Origin: Verrucomicrobiota bacterium
GTDB lineage: Bacteria; Verrucomicrobiota; Verrucomicrobiia; Verrucomicrobiales; DEV007
Assembly: GCA_003402735.1 (NCBI GenBank)
Contig: QQNE01000023.1
Location: 1 to 46,189 of the forward strand
DNA: 46,189 nucleotides
Direction of reading: 5' to 3'
The stretch's first letter is position 1. Each line of letters begins with the position of its first letter. This document shows, piece after piece, positions 17,459-25,485 of this stretch. Below the pieces are notes generated by a model, which saw only the letters and a list, made by a program, of their open reading frames with translations, was not told the origin of the DNA and made no database searches. The position numbers and the translations under genes are program-made.

Positions 17459-18439
17459 TTAGGCAGCCTCGTCAGGCACGTCGGGATCGGCGATGTGGAC
17501 CCAGGTATGGACATGGGGCTTCCCACGGAAGTGCCATACCAGACCGGGTCCCTCCAACTGCCAGGTGTCCCAGACGCCGTCCTCACCGATGTCGTGGCCC
17601 TTGTAAAAGGCCAGGGAATGCTTCTCGAGGCCCACCTTCTGAATCAGGGCCATCGATTCCGCCACGTCTTCCGGCCGGAACGGCATCAAGAGGTCTTCGA
17701 GCACCTTGAGGACGTGGGCTTTTTGATCTGAGGCGAGATCGGCCACCGGGATCCCTTCCAGCCCCACCCCATCCCGGCGCAGTTGCACCGTGGCATTTCC
17801 TCTCTCGGGGCGCGGCTGCAAGACGAGCGCCTTTTCCCGTTGCTTCCCGTCCAACATGGCAAACACCTCGTTGGCGCGCTTTGCCTGAAACCAGTAGACA
17901 TTCCCCGGATGATCCGGCTTCTCATTGAAGCCCTGCGCCGCGTGCCCGTAAAAAATCGGCCCGCCGAAGGCTTTGCCGGCCACGCTGTCCCCATCACACC
18001 GACGCGTCACGTGACGGGAGGTGAGAACGAACTCAAATTTTCCGGTGCCGGGTTCTCCGAAGAGGGCGATCGAACTGTCTCCGAACCCGCCCGCACCGTT
18101 GTCGTGGACGACCTGTTTCATGACCTCGTTCCGGTAGCTTTCACTGTGCAGGTTGAGGAAAATCTCCCGGACCATCTGCTGCTGATCAGCGGTGAGGAAA
18201 TCGCGAATGATCGGCTCGGTGACGTGCCAGTTGTTATCGACCTTGCGCCGCAGCGGATGATCGAACGGAAAACAGAGATCCTTCCGCTGTTCCTCGGTGA
18301 GGGAGCCGAAAAGCGTGGTCACCAAACTTTCGCTGACCGGTGGCTTGGAGGCGGCCGTGAGCGCGCCTGGCAACGAAAGCGCGCCGGACGCGGCCATGGC
18401 TTGACGCAGAAAACGGCGACGGGAAACGGGGGAATTCAT
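17459..18439 (-). CDS. Tat-signal DUF3500 family protein
   Basis: A 326-residue protein with a twin-arginine leader (SRRRFLRQAMAASGALSL) and the DUF3500 pattern: LTEEQRKDLCFPFDHPLR, HDNGAGGFGDSSIALFG, SRHVTRRCDGDS and C-terminal VWHFRGKPHVHTW. The family is common in Planctomycetes/Verrucomicrobia/Acidobacteria and has no established reaction that I know; conserved His residues suggest metal binding, which is inference. An alternative ATG at 18448 adds three residues. It is convergent with DUF1080 and shares its strand with the rhodanese gene upstream, 73 bases away. Confidence 0.85.
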   Translation of the reverse strand: MNSPVSRRRFLRQAMAASGALSLPGALTAASKPPVSESLVTTLFGSLTEEQRKDLCFPFDHPLRRKVDNNWHVTEPIIRDFLTADQQQMVREIFLNLHSESYRNEVMKQVVHDNGAGGFGDSSIALFGEPGTGKFEFVLTSRHVTRRCDGDSVAGKAFGGPIFYGHAAQGFNEKPDHPGNVYWFQAKRANEVFAMLDGKQREKALVLQPRPERGNATVQLRRDGVGLEGIPVADLASDQKAHVLKVLEDLLMPFRPEDVAESMALIQKVGLEKHSLAFYKGHDIGEDGVWDTWQLEGPGLVWHFRGKPHVHTWVHIADPDVPDEAA

Positions 18440-18512
18440 GGGTTGCATCGAAACTTGGCGATTTGTAGCACAGTCTCCCCCGGTCAGGGAATCGCAAAAG
18501 CGAAAACCCGGC

Positions 18513-18869
18513 TCAGTAGCGCGCCACACTGGGGTCCACTTCGAGGGACCAAGCCTCAATGCCTCCGCGGAGGCTGAAGGTGAGGGCATGCCCTTTCGAG
18601 CGCAGAAACCCGGCCGCCTGGGCAGAACGCATGCCGTGGTGGCAGTAGATCACCACCGGGACTTCCGCCCCGGGGAGGGCCGCGGCGATCTCCGCGACAA
18701 ACCGGCTCAGCGGCACCAACACATCGCCTTCGATGTGGCAGTGAGCGTGCTCATCCTCTTCCCGGCAATCGATCAGCCGGAACGGCGGCGCTCCCTCACG
18801 CCGCACGGCATCGATGAAGACCGGCTCGACTTCCAGCCCTGCTGCCGGGGAGGGAAACGAGAGATTCAT
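18513..18869 (-). CDS. Single-domain rhodanese-like protein
   Basis: The 118-residue protein is one rhodanese domain without signal peptide: FRLIDCREEDEHAHCHIEG, the active-site loop CHHGMRSAQA with Cys76, and LRGGIEAW near the end. The CxxGxRS loop is that of active sulfurtransferases (GlpE/PspE-like, moving sulfane sulfur to thiol or cyanide acceptors). The start ATG overlaps the L,D-transpeptidase stop in ATGA, so the two are translationally coupled although their functions are not obviously linked. Confidence 0.9.
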   Translation of the reverse strand: MNLSFPSPAAGLEVEPVFIDAVRREGAPPFRLIDCREEDEHAHCHIEGDVLVPLSRFVAEIAAALPGAEVPVVIYCHHGMRSAQAAGFLRSKGHALTFSLRGGIEAWSLEVDPSVARY

Positions 18870-19519
18870 GGGCGCACCGTGACCGGGGTCCCGGGCTCGA
18901 CATTGCGAAAGAACGTCGAGGCCATGTGAGTCGGCATGCGCACACACCCATGAGAGGCCGCAAAGCCTGGCAAATAGCCACCGTGCATCCCCACCCCACC
19001 AGCAAACCTCATGAAATACGGCATCGACGAACCCTCAAAGCGGGCTCCCGGCGGTTTCTTGTCCTTGGTGATATCGATATCCTTTTTGGCGATCTCACCG
19101 TTGGGCCAGAGATAATTGCCGTAGAGGTTGGAGCGATGGTCCTTGTTTTTCTGAATGATTTTAAAATCGCCCTGGGGCGTATCAAATCCATCGCGCCCGC
19201 TCGAAACCTTGGAAACCCCCACCAACTGACTTCCCTTGTAAAAATAGGCCCGCTGATCGGAAACATCGATCACGATGCGAGGAGGTCCCGAAACACTGTC
19301 ACCCTCCCAATAGCTGACATTGTCTTCAATCGGACTGTCCTCCGTCTTTCTGGCGCCCAGACTGGCCGGGGAAGCCACCGAATACGGAACGTAAGCCGTT
19401 CCCTGACCGGAAGGATTGCCACAGCCGGTTCCGGAAAATGCCAGGGCTGCCACAGCGACAAACCCGGCGCGGCGGATGGCGCGAGCCAGGAAAACGGCAA
19501 GGTTGCGAGGTTCAATCAT
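18866..19519 (-). CDS. L,D-transpeptidase (YkuD) lipoprotein
   Basis: A 217-residue protein with a lipoprotein signal whose lipobox ends SGTGC (Cys33). The YkuD domain begins at PPRIVIDVSDQRAYFYKG and has the catalytic signature MHGGYLPGFAASHGCVRMP with His179, His190 and Cys192. Such enzymes make 3-3 cross-links in peptidoglycan or attach proteins to it. Start at 19519 opens the lipoprotein signal; an in-frame ATG at 19552 adds 11 residues. The stop overlaps the rhodanese start. Confidence 0.92.
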   Translation of the reverse strand: MIEPRNLAVFLARAIRRAGFVAVAALAFSGTGCGNPSGQGTAYVPYSVASPASLGARKTEDSPIEDNVSYWEGDSVSGPPRIVIDVSDQRAYFYKGSQLVGVSKVSSGRDGFDTPQGDFKIIQKNKDHRSNLYGNYLWPNGEIAKKDIDITKDKKPPGARFEGSSMPYFMRFAGGVGMHGGYLPGFAASHGCVRMPTHMASTFFRNVEPGTPVTVRP

Positions 19520-19681
19520 GAGAAAAAAATTGGAGGATCCGGTGGTCCTCACACCGGCACCCGCGCACTATGCTCAAAATTTTCGGGGCGACAACCCGAA
19601 ATGCGGCTGGATCCGGCCCAGCTCGAAACCAAGTTGCGCGACAACGGGTTCCAAGCGAAACTGCGTCTTTCGTTCACCCTC

Positions 19682-20014
19682 ATGCCCACCTACGAGTACG
19701 AATGCGAGACTTGCGGACACCACTTCGAGGTGTTCCAATCGATGAAGGACGCCAAGCTCACCGATTGCCCCCAGGAACAATGCGCCGGGACCGTGCGTCG
19801 CCTGCTCGGGACCGGGGCCGGCGTGATTTTCAAAGGCAGCGGTTTTTATGAAACCGATTACCGCAGCGAATCCTACAAGGCCGGAGCAAAAAAAGCTGAG
19901 GAAGGGGCCAAGTCATCCGGAGCCGGGGGCTCGTCGTCGACAGAGGCCAAGCCAGCCGCACCCGCCGCCGCCCCTTCGGCCCCGGCACCCAAAAGCGATG
20001 GCGCCAAAGCTTGA
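19682..20014 (+). CDS. FmdB-type zinc-ribbon protein
   Basis: The 110-residue protein begins MPTYEYECETCGHHFEVFQ, the standard start of the FmdB regulatory-protein/zinc ribbon family, with CETC followed later by CPQEQC for the second Cys pair. KGSGFYETDYRS is also typical. The last 45 residues are a low-complexity Ala/Pro/Ser/Lys tail (AAPAAAPSAPAPK). Start at 19682 is fixed by the conserved MPTYEYEC opening. The 162-base gap before it faces the divergent L,D-transpeptidase gene. Function is not established for most members. Confidence 0.92.
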   Translation: MPTYEYECETCGHHFEVFQSMKDAKLTDCPQEQCAGTVRRLLGTGAGVIFKGSGFYETDYRSESYKAGAKKAEEGAKSSGAGGSSSTEAKPAAPAAAPSAPAPKSDGAKA

Positions 20015-20048
20015 ATCTTCCTGAAGACCGGGTTTCTTTCTGCAGCAG

Positions 20049-20822
20049 ATGTACCAGAAGCGCGTCGTCAATAAGAAGGTCGTCAAGAAAAAGGCGGCCG
20101 GCATCGGTGGTCGGAGCCCAGGCGCCGCTCCGGTCAAGGCTGCGCCCGAAAAGGTGTTTTTCGGCGCCAAACCGAAGCCGAAAAAGGGGGTCCCGAGCGG
20201 TTACCAGCCACCGGCGTCCGATGCCCCGGGCCTGGGATTCGGCGCGGTTCTGTTGTTCCTCTTCGCGATCGCGCTTCTGGCAGGCGTGGTGGTCTGTTTC
20301 ATTCCGCCGGACCTGACCGCCATCTCGGGCTATCCGCCCGCCCCGGGCAAAACCGCCCCGCAAAACCTACTGCGCCGCATCGACGATGCCATTTCCGGAG
20401 CCTACATCGACAAGAAGGAATCGACCCTGACCTTCACCGAGGAAGAGATCAACATCTACCTGAACCAGCGGCTCAAGAAGAACCAAAGCGGACCGCTGGC
20501 CTCCGCCACGGAGATCGAGGGAGTCTTTTGTGATCTGCAGGCAGATTCAGCAAATCTTTACGTGGTCCGTTCCGTTTTTGGCCAACCCCTCGTCATCTTC
20601 ACTTCCTGGGCGTTCGAAGGAGATCCGGCGAATCAAAAGTTCGTCTGCCAGGAGAGCGGAATCGGAGCCATCAAGACCAAAGGCGCCAGTCTCCAGCCGG
20701 TGATGTCTCCCTTCTTCAGGCTGAGCGAGACCTGCGCCCGCGAAATCGGCGCGCTTCAGGATGTCACGGTGGACCGGTTGCGAATCGAGGAGGGCAAGCT
20801 GATCGTCCACGTGCAACCGTGA
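20049..20822 (+). CDS. Single-pass membrane protein of unknown function
   Basis: A 257-residue protein: a highly basic 60-residue N-terminus (VVNKKVVKKKAAG, KPKPKKGVPSG), one membrane helix (GAVLLFLFAIALLAGVVVCF, about 65-84) and a 170-residue outer domain with TFTEEEINIYLNQRLKK. The FTE.E.N.YL segment is seen in other exported PVC hypothetical proteins. The last third looks beta-rich. It follows the FmdB gene by 34 bases in the same direction and precedes the next hypothetical gene by 72. No family name can be given. Confidence 0.65.
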   Translation: MYQKRVVNKKVVKKKAAGIGGRSPGAAPVKAAPEKVFFGAKPKPKKGVPSGYQPPASDAPGLGFGAVLLFLFAIALLAGVVVCFIPPDLTAISGYPPAPGKTAPQNLLRRIDDAISGAYIDKKESTLTFTEEEINIYLNQRLKKNQSGPLASATEIEGVFCDLQADSANLYVVRSVFGQPLVIFTSWAFEGDPANQKFVCQESGIGAIKTKGASLQPVMSPFFRLSETCAREIGALQDVTVDRLRIEEGKLIVHVQP

Positions 20823-20894
20823 CGCGGCGTTCGGGCTCCGCCCACCCAAATTTGGACCTAGATTCACCGACCGGCTTCGCGGTAAACTGACCTC

Positions 20895-22361
20895 ATGGTT
20901 CCCTTCCTGCTGTCGCTCGCGGCCGTGATTTGCAGCACGGGCTGGGCCTTGGCTCAGTCCCAATCCCCGGCTTCACAAACGGCCAAAGTGGTCCCGGCGA
21001 CCATTCCCAGCGCCATCAGCCCGTCCGGTCAGTTCACCATTTACGGGGGCACCCCAGTCCACCGGGGGGAATTCCTGACCCGGTGCGAGGCCCTGAGCCG
21101 GGACGTGGTCAGCGTGACGGGCCAGGGCAAAACCCAATGGCTTCACCCCTGCGTCATTGAACTCACGGTCTCGGACAGTCCGCAAGTCGTGCAGCGCCGC
21201 GCCTCGGCCCAGGTCTTGCCCCTCGAACCCAACGGCTACCGCCTCCAGCTTTACCTCCTGATCGATGAGGATTTCAAGCTGCCCGAGTTCCAACAGGAAT
21301 TCATCCGGCTCCTGCTCATCGAGAGAATGCTCGCGACCAACCGGCCGGACGCGAACCCCGACCGCTTGCCCGGCTGGATTTTGGCGGGCGTCACCGAGTT
21401 GGTGGAATATCGCCGGGCGGGGCGTCCCTCGGACGTGTTCACGGCGTTGATGGATGCCCACCAGATCCCGCCGGTGGCGGAGGTCATCACGACTTCGACC
21501 GGGGACTATTCAGACAGCGTTTCGCGCGGCATTTACCGGGCCTGCGCGGCGGCTTTGGTGCAGGCGCTTCTGGACCAAGCCAGCGGCCCCGCCCGGTTCC
21601 AAGCCTTGTTGGAGGATTTGGCCTACGCCAAGGCACCGATTGAGGATCTGCTGAGGACGCATTTTCCGGCCCTCGACCAAACGCCCGAGGCGCTCGCCAA
21701 GTGGTGGACACTCCAGCTCGCCTCGATGAGCGAGCGGTCCGCGTACGAACTGTTGTCGGCCCTGGAAACAGAGAAACTTTTGGAGCAATCACTGCTCATC
21801 GATTTGACGGGCATCACGGACGAAGCGGTGGCCAGCGCGGCCAAATTGGCCAAGAAGACGACCACTCCGCGAACCTCGGGGACCGGGCGGCTCCGCAAAC
21901 TGGCACGGCGCGTCCCGGAGCATGACCAGGGGGCAGACAAAGCCACATTTTCCAGCGGCTCGCTAGGGGACTTCGCCCAGTTTGTGCAGGATCCGCGGGC
22001 ACCGCTGGCGTTGCAACAGTGCGAGGACCGTCTCAACAAACTCTCCGCGCGATGTTTTCCCCTTTACCGCCCGATCCTCAGCGCCTACGGCCGAACCGTT
22101 TCGCGTCTGGTGGCGGGGGAGACCGACGGGGTGACCGAGGAACTCGATGCCCTGCGGAAACGCCGTGAGGAGATCAGCCTGTTGATGGGAGGCGTGAACG
22201 ACTACATGAACTGGTATGTCACCACCCAGGTCCGGGAGCCGTCCAGCGAGTTCAATGGCTATGCGGAAGCCCTGACGACGTTAAAACGGCTGGAAAGCCG
22301 CCGTCGGCAGGATCCGATCACCTCGTATCTCGACGCCATGGAACGGGAACTCAGTCCGTGA
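20895..22361 (+). CDS. Exported protein, probably a catalytically dead gluzincin-like peptidase
   Basis: A 488-residue product with a signal peptide (FLLSLAAVICSTGWALA). Residues 137-175 resemble the active site of peptidase-MA/gluzincin proteins: FIRLLLIERMLATNR where an HExxH helix is expected, followed by LPGWILAGVTELVEYR which matches the usual lP.Wl.eGlaEy. The His residues are gone (IERML at 142-146), so zinc hydrolysis is unlikely. The C-terminal half is helical with no recognisable motif. A binding or inhibitory role is inference. Confidence 0.7.
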   Translation: MVPFLLSLAAVICSTGWALAQSQSPASQTAKVVPATIPSAISPSGQFTIYGGTPVHRGEFLTRCEALSRDVVSVTGQGKTQWLHPCVIELTVSDSPQVVQRRASAQVLPLEPNGYRLQLYLLIDEDFKLPEFQQEFIRLLLIERMLATNRPDANPDRLPGWILAGVTELVEYRRAGRPSDVFTALMDAHQIPPVAEVITTSTGDYSDSVSRGIYRACAAALVQALLDQASGPARFQALLEDLAYAKAPIEDLLRTHFPALDQTPEALAKWWTLQLASMSERSAYELLSALETEKLLEQSLLIDLTGITDEAVASAAKLAKKTTTPRTSGTGRLRKLARRVPEHDQGADKATFSSGSLGDFAQFVQDPRAPLALQQCEDRLNKLSARCFPLYRPILSAYGRTVSRLVAGETDGVTEELDALRKRREEISLLMGGVNDYMNWYVTTQVREPSSEFNGYAEALTTLKRLESRRRQDPITSYLDAMERELSP

Positions 22362-22456
22362 TCGGAGGACCGGAGCCCGACAGAACCACAAGCCGGTTGC
22401 GCTTCGCCGCGTTCCGCATACCTTAGGCTCCGCCCGTTTCTCTCCTGGGCAATCCC

Positions 22457-22873
22457 ATGCAAGAAAAGATTGGCCTCGAAGATGCAGTGGACAGGATCCT
22501 CCTGACGGATCGGCGGTTTCACCGGGATGCGTATCTCTTTCTGCGCGAGGTCCTCGATCTGACCGTGGAAAAGCTGGGTCGATCCAAACCGAGCCGGAGC
22601 AACAGCCACGTCAGCGGGCGCGAACTGCTTCTGGGGTTCAGGGACCACGCCTTGGAACAGTTTGGCCCGATGGTTCCCGCGGTGCTGGATACCTGGGGCA
22701 TCACCAGTTGTGGCGACATCGGAGACATGGTCTTCAGCCTCATCGACACCGGCATCTTCGGCAAATCAGAGACCGACCAGCGGGAAGACTTCAACGACAT
22801 CTTCGATTTCAACGAGGCGTTCGTGCAACCGTTCCGTTGTGACCCCGGGAACAACGTGGCCCGAAATTGCTGA
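22457..22873 (+). CDS. Minf_1886 family protein (Verrucomicrobia/Planctomycetes conserved)
   Basis: The 138-residue protein shows the pattern I recall for this family: an opening D.I...D.RF...AY.F, VSGRELLLGFRDHAL, FGPMV..VL..WGI and DIGDMVFSLIDTGIFGKSE followed by DFNDIFDFNEAF. No enzyme motif, signal peptide or membrane segment is present, so it is probably cytoplasmic; function is unknown. It is the best taxonomic marker in the window. The next gene begins at or just after its stop. Confidence 0.85.
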   Translation: MQEKIGLEDAVDRILLTDRRFHRDAYLFLREVLDLTVEKLGRSKPSRSNSHVSGRELLLGFRDHALEQFGPMVPAVLDTWGITSCGDIGDMVFSLIDTGIFGKSETDQREDFNDIFDFNEAFVQPFRCDPGNNVARNC

Positions 22874-22944
22874 GCGTTATCCGCCCCGGACCACATCGGC
22901 TCGTCCCGGCGGTTCGCCCCCCCGTCTGCTCATCCCCTTTCCCA

Positions 22945-25482
22945 GTGATCCACTCCATCAATCTCCCCGCGCAACAGCCGCGGATCCTGAGCTTGGAAAA
23001 CGGTTTCCAGGCCCTGCTAAAACCGGACCCGGCGGCGCCCGTCGTCAGCCTCCAAGTCTGGGTCCGCACGGGAAGCATCCACGAGGAGCAATGGCTCGGA
23101 GCCGGGTTGTCCCATCTTCTGGAGCACATGCTTTTCAACGGGACCGAACGCCGCGGCCCGCGCCAGGTCTCCGAGGATGTCCAGGCGGCCGGCGCCTACA
23201 TCAATGCCTACACATCTTTCGATCGCACGGTTTACTGGATCGACACGCCCCCGGAGTCGACGGCTGATTGCCTCGACATCCTCGCGGACATGACGCTGCA
23301 CTCCACCCTGCCGGAAGACGAGTTCCACAAGGAACTGGAGGTGATCCGCAAGGAAATGGCCATGGGAGACGATTCTCCGGGCCGGGTGGTCAGCAAGCTC
23401 CTCTTTGCCACCGCGTTCCAGAAGCATCCATGCCGACAGCCGGTCATCGGTCATCGCCAGGTCTTCGATCAACTCTCGCATGCCGATCTCAAGGCGTTTT
23501 ACCGGCGCCATTACGTGCCCAACAACATGTTCCTGGTCGCCGTCGGTGCCTTCGAGGAGCAGGACTTGGCCCTGCGGATCGAGTCACTTTTCGGGGCGGT
23601 CCCCCGGGCCCCGCGCAGCCCGGTGATTCTGCCGATCGAACCGCGGCAACAAGGCCAGCGCAAGGTGTTTCAGGAAGGCAGCACCCAACAGACCCAGCTC
23701 CAACTCGCCTGGCACGCACCCCACGTCACGGATCCCAACGCGGGCGCCCTGCAGTTGGTCGCCTCCATTCTCGGCTCCGGCGCGAGTTCCCGGCTTTACC
23801 AGAAGCTCCGCGAAGAACGTCACCTGGTTCAGGCGATCAGCGCCTACTACTACGCGATGGGCGACCTCGGGCTTTTCATCGTCGGCGCGGAAGTCGATCC
23901 CGACAAAACCGAGGCCGCCCAGGAAGCGATTCTCGAGGAGATTGAGCGGCTTCGCGAGAACGGCGTCACCGAAGAGGAGCGATGCAAGGCCCTGAATTCC
24001 GAGCTCTCGGAAGCACTGAATTCCTTGACCACCACCTCCGGCGTGGCTTCCAACATCGGTTCGAGTTGGATGCTGACGGGCAGCCCCGAGTTCGCCCGGG
24101 TCTTCATCCGTGGCATCCAGGACACGACACTCGAACAGTTGCACCATGCTGCCCGGACCTTCCTGGATCCGGCTCACGGCACCATCGTCGCCCTCACGCC
24201 GAAGGCGACTGAAGGAGGCCCCTCCATCTACGTTCCCTCGGCCTCTTCCCGCGAGACCGAAAAGCGGACCCTGAGCAACGGGCTGACCTTGCTCCTGAAA
24301 CAGGATGACCGCCTTCCGCTCGTCTCGGTCCGCACCGCCCTTTGCGGCGGATCGTTGGTGGAACCTTCCGGCGCCGCCGGGGTCACCCGACTCTTCTCAG
24401 AGATCCTCACCAAGGACACCACGGAGATGTCCGCCGCCGAAATCAATGAACGGATCGAGTCGGCGGGAGGCAGTTTCGAAAGCTATTCGGGCGGCAACAG
24501 CTTCGGTCTCCTGGCGGATATCATGGCCCCCGAATGGGAATTGGCGCTCCAGACCGTGGCCTCCGGTCTGACCATCCCGGCTTTCCTGCCCCAAGTTCTC
24601 GAGAAGGAGAAACAGGCCCAGCTCGCTTCCATCCGCTCGAGTCGGGATCGGCCTTTGATGCTCGCCATCAACCTCTTGCGCAAGGCCCTCTTTGCCAATC
24701 ATCCGTATCAGTTTCCCACGGTCGGCACCGAAGAGAGCGTGACCACTCTCGCCCGGGAACACCTCCTCAGTCTGCACCAGACTTGCGTGACCGCCGCGAA
24801 CACGGTTCTCGCCGTCTACGGAGATATCCTCCCCGAAGCGGTCGTGGAACAGGCGGAGCGCCTGTTTGCCCCCCTGCCGCACGGGGAGCGTTTGCTCACC
24901 AACCCCGAGCGGGCCCAAGCGCTCCGCGATCCGATTCGCGTCGAACGAACCTACCCCAAGGAACAGGCGGTGGTCCTCTTCGGGTTCCCCATCCAAGGTC
25001 TCCGAGACCCCCATTCCCTGGAACTCGAGCTTCTCTCCGATGCCTGCAGCGACATGAGTTCCCGCTTCTTCAACCGCATCCGCGAAGACCTCGGTGCGGC
25101 CTACAGCGTCGGGGCCAGCCGCATCTTGGGCACAGCCGGCGGCTGCTTTTACTTTTACGCGGCCACGTCCGCTGAGAAGGCCAATGAAGTGGAGGAAGCC
25201 CTCGCCATCGAGATTGATTTCCTGGCCCGCAACGGCTTGGAGGAGGCGGAGTTCATCCGCGCCAAGCGCTCCTGGCACGGCTCCCACAAAACGAATCTCC
25301 AAAGCACCTCCGCCCAAGCCGACACCCACTGCCTCGACGAACTCCTGGGTTTCGGCTGGGATCACTCCAAACAAAAACCGGCCCGCATGGATGCGTTGCA
25401 GATCGATCAGCTCCGTGAGACGGCGCGCCTCCAATTCCTCGACCGCCCCCATGTCGTGGTCCGCCTCCTTCCGGAAGCCTGA
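22945..25482 (+). CDS. M16 family (insulinase/PqqL-type) double-domain zinc peptidase
   Basis: An 845-residue protein with two M16 halves. The first has the inverted zinc motif HLLEH (57-61) with a further Glu in FHKELEVIRKE, so it is catalytic. The second half (from about residue 430, ETEKRTLSNGLTLLLK) lacks HxxEH, with AAGVTRLFSEIL at the equivalent place, so it is the inactive partner, as in PqqL-like fusions. No signal peptide is evident. The start is uncertain: GTG 22945 opens a conserved-looking N-terminus, whereas TTG 22867 overlaps the upstream stop by seven bases. It cleaves peptides, likely in the cytoplasm or periplasm. Its stop is 3 bases from the convergent PSD1 gene's stop. Confidence 0.88.
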   Translation: MIHSINLPAQQPRILSLENGFQALLKPDPAAPVVSLQVWVRTGSIHEEQWLGAGLSHLLEHMLFNGTERRGPRQVSEDVQAAGAYINAYTSFDRTVYWIDTPPESTADCLDILADMTLHSTLPEDEFHKELEVIRKEMAMGDDSPGRVVSKLLFATAFQKHPCRQPVIGHRQVFDQLSHADLKAFYRRHYVPNNMFLVAVGAFEEQDLALRIESLFGAVPRAPRSPVILPIEPRQQGQRKVFQEGSTQQTQLQLAWHAPHVTDPNAGALQLVASILGSGASSRLYQKLREERHLVQAISAYYYAMGDLGLFIVGAEVDPDKTEAAQEAILEEIERLRENGVTEEERCKALNSELSEALNSLTTTSGVASNIGSSWMLTGSPEFARVFIRGIQDTTLEQLHHAARTFLDPAHGTIVALTPKATEGGPSIYVPSASSRETEKRTLSNGLTLLLKQDDRLPLVSVRTALCGGSLVEPSGAAGVTRLFSEILTKDTTEMSAAEINERIESAGGSFESYSGGNSFGLLADIMAPEWELALQTVASGLTIPAFLPQVLEKEKQAQLASIRSSRDRPLMLAINLLRKALFANHPYQFPTVGTEESVTTLAREHLLSLHQTCVTAANTVLAVYGDILPEAVVEQAERLFAPLPHGERLLTNPERAQALRDPIRVERTYPKEQAVVLFGFPIQGLRDPHSLELELLSDACSDMSSRFFNRIREDLGAAYSVGASRILGTAGGCFYFYAATSAEKANEVEEALAIEIDFLARNGLEEAEFIRAKRSWHGSHKTNLQSTSAQADTHCLDELLGFGWDHSKQKPARMDALQIDQLRETARLQFLDRPHVVVRLLPEA

Positions 25483-25485
25483 GAC

